DNA of 25,251 nucleotides from a virus, in IMG/VR virus record IMGVR_UViG_3300042691_015260, positions 1 to 25,251 of that record. One strand, 5' to 3'. Made by a program: the position numbers and the translations under genes. Under the pieces are notes generated by a model. That model did no database searches, had not been told where the DNA came from, and saw only the letters and a program-made list of their open reading frames with translations. The number at the start of each line of letters is the position of its first letter. Position 1 is the first letter of the stretch. Shown piece by piece: positions 20,648 to 25,251 of this stretch.

Positions 20648-21833
20648 TGTTTGTATTTAAATGTTCATAACCAGCTATCTGTCTGCGTTCATCAACTGTT
20701 AAATCTTCTAATATTTTACTATCAATAAACTTAATAGGTTTTAATTGAGTTAAAGTAAAATCTAATTGTGGAAAGCATTGATGTAAAGCATCACTAATTA
20801 AACTTTGTAATACTTTAACTCTATTATTAAAAAGTTCAATATTATCTGCTATTATATTTGTTGAGAAACCTACATTACCACCTAATCCAATTAAAAATGG
20901 TGGCACTCCAAAGGCTCTTGCAACTTTATCAGCAACTCTTTTAGTGCTGTTTTCTATTGCGTTTAAAATACCTTCATTACTCAATGGTTGATAAACAGCA
21001 AGTTCCTCTTTTGTCTTTGCTTGTAATATTAAAAGCTTTTGTCTTCCACTTGCTCCTGTTTCATCTTTTACATTACCTGTAAATTGTTCTAATGTAGCAT
21101 CTAAATAATCCTGTTGAGTCATTCCGTTTTCATCTTCCTGTGAATTATCATAGTTTCCTACTATGTTTAAAATTCCACTCGGTAAAAATGAATTTGTTAC
21201 TGATTCAAGTTCGTATTTGCTATTCTCACTATCTGTATTAATATCTTCTATTGCACTATAAAATGTTGGAATAGGATAATAATTTTTCATTGGCTTTTTC
21301 CTAAAATAATAAAGGATTTCACCTGTATTTTCACCCCACTCTAAAACGTGTTCCCTTAATTGTTCAGGAGTTATTTCTGCACCATAAAAAGCAGGAAACT
21401 CTTTGTCCTTTTCCTTTTTATATTTATTACTTCCAAAAGTATTATTGATAATAAAAGTACCTCTATCTGTTTTTCTTATCTGTTCAAAAGGTACAATTTT
21501 TAATTCCTTTACTTTACCATCTAAACCCCTCATTACATACAAAGAAACAGCCTGAAAAGGCGCAACGTAACTTGTAATTTCTGAAATAAGTTCGTTAAAT
21601 GTTTGCTTTTCATTAATCTTAAATTCTCCTAACTGCTCATTAACTAAACCATCAGCATAAATATATTGACTTAATACATCAATACATGCTGTTGCAGTTC
21701 CGCTTTCATCTAATTGTTGTATTAACTTTTGAGGAAAGTCATTATTTGCACCGTATTTTATTAAGTCTGTATTGTTATCTTTTGTGATTTTAACAATACG
21801 ATTTTTATACGTTAAAGTGCGAGGTTTAAACAT
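20622..21833 (-). CDS. Phage portal protein (HK97/PBSX-like)
   Basis: A 403-aa portal, the ring through which DNA enters the capsid. Starts with KYGANNDFPQKLIQQLDES (from residue 26), the first conserved part of this portal group; further 'LKIVPFEQIRKTDRGTF', then 'LPSGILNIVGNYD' around residue 220 and the signature 'VARAFGVPPFLIGLGGNVGFSTN' (about 307-329), which ends with helices 'LFNNRVKVLQSLISDALHQ'. Length is usual. Remarkable: no terminase or capsid gene is adjacent; instead a glycosyltransferase cluster lies upstream and fibre genes follow. Confidence 0.9.
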   Translation of the reverse strand: MFKPRTLTYKNRIVKITKDNNTDLIKYGANNDFPQKLIQQLDESGTATACIDVLSQYIYADGLVNEQLGEFKINEKQTFNELISEITSYVAPFQAVSLYVMRGLDGKVKELKIVPFEQIRKTDRGTFIINNTFGSNKYKKEKDKEFPAFYGAEITPEQLREHVLEWGENTGEILYYFRKKPMKNYYPIPTFYSAIEDINTDSENSKYELESVTNSFLPSGILNIVGNYDNSQEDENGMTQQDYLDATLEQFTGNVKDETGASGRQKLLILQAKTKEELAVYQPLSNEGILNAIENSTKRVADKVARAFGVPPFLIGLGGNVGFSTNIIADNIELFNNRVKVLQSLISDALHQCFPQLDFTLTQLKPIKFIDSKILEDLTVDERRQIAGYEHLNTNNGIQTTNN

Positions 21834-21873
21834 GATTTCAAATTTAAGTTATTATAAATAAGTGTAAAGATAG

Positions 21874-22479
21874 TTAATATAAATCTTTATAATCTACCCA
21901 CTTGTTTAATATAGTACTTTGATTAGGTGGATGCAAAACAAGTTTTTCTTTTGTTTTAAACCATTTTAGTTGTGGCATTAAGCCAGCAATGTAAGTATCA
22001 ATTTGTTTTTCTTCGTTTTCTATTTCTTGAAGTATAATCGGAATTGCCGATTTATTTACTATGTAACCATAACCGCCCCAACTTGCAAAACACTTATTTA
22101 ACATAATTGAATAATTAACTGTACTTCCATTAGGTGAATAACCACCTAAGTGGATGCCATCCCAATCTTCAGGCAATTCTTTTAAACAATCTTTTAATTT
22201 ATTAATAAAGTCATCTGTAAAATCAACGTCATCTTCTAAAATAAAAACACTCTCCAAACCTAAGTTCAAAGAGTGTTGAAGTATTGCCTTATGACTGCGA
22301 AGCGTTGCTATTTCAGTCGGCAATAAAAAACCATTATGATTTATACCTTCGGCTTCTGTTGCCTTCCACGTTTCCGCTTTGATTCCTGCTCTTTCGGAAT
22401 TTCTTCTGAATTGTTTTCTCCTACCTGCAGAGGATTGTAAGTTAATGCAATAACATTTTCCGATATTTGCTCGAAAGTT
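21874..22479 (-). CDS. Glycosyltransferase family 25, N-terminus in the -1 frame of the upstream gene
   Basis: A GT25 (LPS/collagen-type) glycosyltransferase. The C-terminal part, with FILEDDVDF (DxD-type), ELPEDWDGIHLGGY, SWGGYGYIVNKSA and ending 'PPNQSTILNKW', is open from a TTG at 22323. But the family's N-terminus CYCINLQSSAGRRKQF...AGI...KATEAEGI lies upstream in the same frame (22458-22326), overlapping the 110-aa gene. This frame has no ATG, GTG or TTG between its upstream stop (TGA 22506-22504) and CYCINL; only ATT/ATC. A -1 slip at A AAA AAA (22485-22479) would join it to the 110-aa gene. The exact start is therefore unsettled; coordinates give the slip-joined reading. Confidence 0.75.
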   Translation of the reverse strand, partial: NFRANIGKCYCINLQSSAGRRKQFRRNSERAGIKAETWKATEAEGINHNGFLLPTEIATLRSHKAILQHSLNLGLESVFILEDDVDFTDDFINKLKDCLKELPEDWDGIHLGGYSPNGSTVNYSIMLNKCFASWGGYGYIVNKSAIPIILQEIENEEKQIDTYIAGLMPQLKWFKTKEKLVLHPPNQSTILNKWVDYKDLY

Positions 22480-22673
22480 TTTTTTTCTTCCTGTAATTGT
22501 GCATCATACAAAGGATTCAATTCAATCAAATGCCCCTGACCACTAACAAACATTAAGTTTGCAAAGTAATCATTAAAGTTTAAATGATTTACTAAAACAT
22601 CATTTCCTGATTTATCTTTTGTAATAATATCACAAGTAATAAATTCTTGTTTAATTTTAAATTTTAAATTCAT
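22341..22673 (-). CDS. Unknown protein (110 aa), possible frameshift partner of GT25
   Basis: A 110-aa protein starting MNLKFKIKQEFITCDIITK, with an N-terminal beta part and an unstructured basic tail (SKRKRGRQQKPKV, a KRGRxxKPK form common at the ends of phage proteins). No family recognised. It starts in an ATGA overlap with the SAM methyltransferase. Its last 46 codons overlap the GT25 N-terminus in another frame. The tail looks real in zero frame, so this seems to be dual-coding DNA, not a plain frameshift mutation. Confidence 0.65.
   Translation of the reverse strand: MNLKFKIKQEFITCDIITKDKSGNDVLVNHLNFNDYFANLMFVSGQGHLIELNPLYDAQLQEEKKTFEQISENVIALTYNPLQVGENNSEEIPKEQESKRKRGRQQKPKV
22479..22485 (-). 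promoter_or_regulatory. Putative -1 frameshift site A AAA AAA before GT25
   Basis: In the 110-aa gene the codons are GAA GAA AAA AAA ACT, so A AAA AAA is in phase for -1 slippage; the -1 frame continues into the GT25 domain 14 codons before its conserved INL. The A-run is nine long, so a sequencing indel must be excluded. A weak stem (TTTC.GA with TC.GAAA) starts one base downstream; I do not regard it as convincing stimulation. Confidence 0.45.
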
Positions 22674-23242
22674 AATCTTTTTAAAATAGTTAATCCGTTG
22701 TTATTTGTATATTGTCTGTAAATATACCAATCTTTATTTGCTTCTAAAAATTCATTTACAGCTGGCATCAATCCTTTTTTGTTTTCCGTTTGGTAGTTTT
22801 CCATGATTTCAGGAGTTTGCCAATCAGTCGGTTCATCACTTGCCCCATAAGTAGTTGTATCATGAAGCACGATGTATTTTTTCGCTTTATAGCCATGTTT
22901 AAACAATTCTTTTTTAAGTTGTGAGTAAATATGTAAGGTATCAATAAAAAGTAAATCAGTAGGCTCTATATCAATTTTAAGCGTATCTGCTTGTATGAAG
23001 TTCCAATTAGGATAAGCATTTAAAGCAATATCAATGTTTGGATGAATATGTAAATCTATTCCTATTAAAACACTTGGGTTTCTGTACATAAAAGCCCATG
23101 TGCTAACAACTGAACGCACTCCCATTTCTGTAATGTGGCTACATTCTTTTGCTAAATCGTAAAGAACTTCTAAATGTTCGTTTATATCACTTGGAGTTTT
23201 ACAAGCTTGTTGGTAATTGTCTCTAATTAATAATTGATTCAT
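22670..23242 (-). CDS. SAM-dependent methyltransferase, class I (190 aa)
   Basis: A 190-aa Methyltransf_24/cephalosporin-hydroxylase-like protein. SAM-binding strand I is 'HITEMGVRSVVSTWAF' (about residues 36-51, E-x-G-x-R form), strand II 'LIGIDLH' (Asp for ribose), then 'FIQADTL', 'LLFIDTLHIYSQLKKEL' and 'IVLHDTTTYG', the metal-binding D/H set of the family. It is placed in the middle of a glycosyltransferase cluster, so it probably methylates a sugar or a surface glycan and not DNA. It overlaps the gene upstream by 20 bases. Confidence 0.85.
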   Translation of the reverse strand: MNQLLIRDNYQQACKTPSDINEHLEVLYDLAKECSHITEMGVRSVVSTWAFMYRNPSVLIGIDLHIHPNIDIALNAYPNWNFIQADTLKIDIEPTDLLFIDTLHIYSQLKKELFKHGYKAKKYIVLHDTTTYGASDEPTDWQTPEIMENYQTENKKGLMPAVNEFLEANKDWYIYRQYTNNNGLTILKRL

Positions 23243-23975
23243 ATTGCTTTTTTATTTCTTTTACTTTTTTATATTCTGTTTCTAAATTCATTTCTTTAAT
23301 CAAATAATAAAATTGTGAATTTTCTTTTATTAATCCTTCATAATTATGTTTTTTAATAAATTCTTTTACAAAATCATTATCATTTAATAAATGAATATTA
23401 TCATTATGTTTCCATGTATTTTTATGAGTTGATAAATGCCTTTTACATTGGTTAATTGTCAAGTAACCTATATCTATTGTTTCAGCAATATATTTATCTT
23501 TTGTATAATCATTTATGCCTTCGCCAATATAAGCACCGTCACCAGTATATTTATAATAAGCATTTCTGCCAATTGCATTAACTCCAAAATAAGAATAACC
23601 ACATAAGTGAAATAATTTAATATGTAACAATCCTAATGCTTTTGTTTTATCTAAATTTTCTTTAATACAAAATTCATTTATTACTTGTTTACCTAATTCA
23701 GTTATAATAATATCTGCCTGATTCCAAATAACAAAGTCCACAGATTTATCCAAAAAAATATCTTCAATACATTTATTTTGAGCAATTGAAATATCTATTG
23801 GTTCATTAATTTTATGGTTTATTATTTTAGATTCTATTCCTTTTGACTTTAAATAATTGTAATTTTTTTCATCTGAACAATAAATAATTAAATCAGAAAA
23901 TTTTGACAATAAAAACTCCAAAGGGTAATTTATTTCCTCTTGGTTATCCACGTATGTAGCGTGTTTAATTATCAT
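23223..23975 (-). CDS. Glycosyltransferase-like protein, GT-A type (250 aa)
   Basis: A 250-aa protein with the order of a GT2-like fold: 'LIIYCSDEKNYNYLKSKGIE' (residues 29-48), a central helix 'SIAQNKCIEDIF' followed by 'DFVIWNQADIII', the position where GT2 proteins carry 'DaDe'. Here it is QAD, so the metal motif is atypical. C-terminal segments 'YTGDGAYIGEG' and 'RHLSTHKNTWKHND' might hold acceptor-side residues. The last codons and next start contain a 28-base direct repeat shared with the gene upstream. Glycosyltransferase is inferred from fold rhythm and neighbours. Confidence 0.55.
   Translation of the reverse strand: MIIKHATYVDNQEEINYPLEFLLSKFSDLIIYCSDEKNYNYLKSKGIESKIINHKINEPIDISIAQNKCIEDIFLDKSVDFVIWNQADIIITELGKQVINEFCIKENLDKTKALGLLHIKLFHLCGYSYFGVNAIGRNAYYKYTGDGAYIGEGINDYTKDKYIAETIDIGYLTINQCKRHLSTHKNTWKHNDNIHLLNDNDFVKEFIKKHNYEGLIKENSQFYYLIKEMNLETEYKKVKEIKKQYESIIN
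23239..23266. repeat. 28-base direct repeat, copy 1 (copy 2 at 23972-23999)
   Basis: The two copies differ at one base (T/G at position 21 on the plus strand). Each covers the EIKKQY end of a surface-cluster gene and the ATG of the next gene. It suggests a duplication or recombination seam between the two gene ends. Confidence 0.7.
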
Positions 23976-24567
23976 ATTGCTTTTTTATTTCGTTTACTTG
24001 TTCTAAAGTTAAATATTTTTCGATTGCATGATAGCCTAAAGTTCCTAAATGGTATTGAGTTTCACAGCTAAATTTATTTGCAACTTCTACTGGTGCAATA
24101 TTTAATTTTAAAAAGCTACAACCCCACGCATAAAAAACGTCTTCATTCATATCAGTTTCAGGATTACAAACGTCTAATATTTTTAACATTGCAGATTTAT
24201 GCCTAAATGATAAACCACCATTTCCAACAAAAGGGTGAAAATTCCAACATGCTCCAATATAATCATATTGGTAAAAATCTTCAATCCCTTCTCTTAATAA
24301 CCTGCTATCTTCTTGAAATATTAATATATTTTCCTCTTTTATTTTATTCCAAAATTCAATTGATTTTAAAAGCTTGTTATATCCTCTAATATCATTTATT
24401 TCTACTACATGAAATTCACAATTAAGCATTTCTTGTAGGTGCCTATTATCTTCTGTGCTAAAAATATAAAGCTTTGTATATTTAGGTAAGTAATATAAAT
24501 GCTCTGTTATAACCTGATATAAACTTAACCTTCTTGTTTCGACTATTACCGCTGCTAATTCATGCAT
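23965..24567 (-). CDS. DUF5672-like glycan-related protein (200 aa)
   Basis: A 200-aa protein with the core of DUF5672: 'NILIFQEDSRLLREGIEDFYQYDYIGACW' spanning residues 79-107, then 'GNGGLSFRHKSAML' and 'NEDVFYAWG'. The form 'iliFQ.DS.l.r.gIe.fl.yDYIGApW....vGNGGlSlRrk..ml' with a downstream 'EDvff' is that family, which is found in surface-polysaccharide clusters and is thought to be glycosyltransferase-like. The ending YLTLEQVNEIKKQYDN is partly shared with the next gene. Starts 64 bases after the previous stop; a 26-codon frame lies in that gap. Confidence 0.8.
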   Translation of the reverse strand: MHELAAVIVETRRLSLYQVITEHLYYLPKYTKLYIFSTEDNRHLQEMLNCEFHVVEINDIRGYNKLLKSIEFWNKIKEENILIFQEDSRLLREGIEDFYQYDYIGACWNFHPFVGNGGLSFRHKSAMLKILDVCNPETDMNEDVFYAWGCSFLKLNIAPVEVANKFSCETQYHLGTLGYHAIEKYLTLEQVNEIKKQYDN

Positions 24568-24635
24568 AGTTGTATTGTATATAATTTACATTTCCAAACT
24601 TCAAATATTCCATCATAAAAATGATAAATTATCAT
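24555..24635 (-). CDS. Very small frame (26 aa), doubtful
   Basis: ATG at 24635 forms an ATGA overlap with the stop of the upstream GT2 gene; after 26 codons it stops inside the start of the DUF5672-like gene. The peptide begins MIIYHFYDGIFEVWKCKLYT. It could be a real leader peptide that keeps ribosomes moving between the two genes, a remnant, or chance. Confidence 0.25.
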   Translation of the reverse strand: MIIYHFYDGIFEVWKCKLYTIQLCMN

Positions 24636-25251
24636 ATTAAAGTTTTGTCAAAATTAGGATGTTTTTTAAGAAAATCAGGCATTTTATTTTTATCAAATTT
24701 AACAGCATTCCATAGGTTTATTGAAACTGGATGCAAATCACCAAAGTTATTTTCTGGAGTCCATTTGTAAAATACTTTTTCTAAATAATCAGCTTTAATT
24801 TCATTAGCATGTCCAAAACATGAGTATTTATATTCCATTACCGCTTTACTTTGTGCTGTACTAAAATGATAAATAGTTAAAGGGCAGTTTAAATTCTGTA
24901 ATGAATTATGATTATTTAAATTCTCAATCCTTATTGGTCTGAAACCGTCCAAACAAACATAATCAAAACACCTCCAAAAGTTAAGATAGCCATTTATTCC
25001 ATAATACCTTTCATTATGCGTATAAGCGTAATTTAAAGCATTATTTATTTCTGTAGGCTCAAACACTTCGTCCGCATCAATAGTTAGTATTAAATCAAAT
25101 CCTTGTGAATATTTTTTTGCCACACTTCTATGTATATTTTCTGCTCCATAAAATTCAGCTTCATCCCAAATTAATTTATTTCCTAAAACTTCCTCACAAA
25201 CTTTTCTAATATCTTCTGCTTTGTCAGGACAATTCAAAATTGTTTTAAATC
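24632..25251 (-). CDS. Glycosyltransferase family 2-like, 5' end outside window
   Basis: The frame is open through the window edge (reading in from F-K-T-I-L-N-C-P-D), so the TTG at 25237 is not its real start. The part seen (206 codons) has 'GFDLILTIDADEVFEP' (DxD-type metal motif), then 'RYYGINGYLNFWRCFDYVC', 'RPIRIENL' and 'YHFSTAQSKAVMEYKYS', the order of GT2 proteins of the beta-glycosyltransferase type that end with a HFS/W.h region. It is the first of five surface-modification genes. The N-terminal nucleotide-binding part should lie upstream of the window. Confidence 0.85.
   Translation of the reverse strand, partial: FKTILNCPDKAEDIRKVCEEVLGNKLIWDEAEFYGAENIHRSVAKKYSQGFDLILTIDADEVFEPTEINNALNYAYTHNERYYGINGYLNFWRCFDYVCLDGFRPIRIENLNNHNSLQNLNCPLTIYHFSTAQSKAVMEYKYSCFGHANEIKADYLEKVFYKWTPENNFGDLHPVSINLWNAVKFDKNKMPDFLKKHPNFDKTLI

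Noticed and set aside
1-25251. CRISPR array, tRNA, rRNA, insertion sequence, integrase
   Set aside because: No regularly spaced repeats, tRNA-like cloverleaf, transposase motifs or tyrosine/serine recombinase seen on either strand.

Overview
The window looks like part of the genome of a tailed phage or prophage of a Bacteroidota host, probably Flavobacteriia. The DNA is AT-rich. The promoters I can see follow the Bacteroidota pattern (TTTG, 19-20 bases, TAnnTTTG), and there is no clear Shine-Dalgarno use. The gene families (PBSX-like large terminase, HK97-type portal, ERF, YqaJ exonuclease, NinG, BppU-like domain) are those of siphovirus-type phages. All confident protein genes lie on the minus strand, so transcription runs from high to low coordinates. 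Most are joined by ATGA or TAATG overlaps.

Read in transcription order, the window has five parts. (1) 25251-21874 is a surface-modification cluster: a GT2-type glycosyltransferase cut by the window edge, a DUF5672-like protein, a third GT-like protein, a SAM methyltransferase, a 110-aa protein and a GT25 glycosyltransferase. The GT25 N-terminus is encoded only in the -1 frame of the 110-aa gene, behind an A AAA AAA run. (2) 21833-15603 holds the portal, a connector, a BppU-like protein, a tail fibre, a LamG-like protein, small membrane proteins, an amidase endolysin and a holin candidate, closed by an intrinsic terminator at 15554-15578. A plus-strand promoter and hairpin between amidase and holin predict a small plus-strand RNA. 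(3) 15499-9475 is the early region: small unknown genes, HTH proteins, a protein with an SSB-like acidic tip, ERF, YqaJ, NinG, a DNA methyltransferase and two replication-type proteins. The first replication gene has a structured 5' leader with mutually exclusive pairings. (4) 9470-7550 is an accessory region. Three long imperfect palindromes, each bounded by TAAC and GTTA boxes and with the same 1x5 internal loop, separate compact gene units, including a methyltransferase gene that is visibly richer in G+C. They resemble integron attC sites, which would be very unusual in a phage. (5) 7530-1 holds a ParB-domain/methyltransferase fusion, small and large terminase, a tail-assembly-chaperone pair with a T TTT TTT slippery site, neck/tail-completion candidates and tail-tip proteins, the last cut by the window edge.

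No major capsid protein, tape measure or integrase is visible; these presumably lie outside the window. Portal and terminase are separated by the lysis and early modules, which is an unusual order. Beyond those in the supplied frames, I added coding regions of 57, 47, 54 and 55 codons, a GTG-started partial gene at 1-477, and a doubtful 26-codon frame. The longest stretch without a gene is about 200 bases (9270-9474), and it holds a promoter and one of the attC-like sites.
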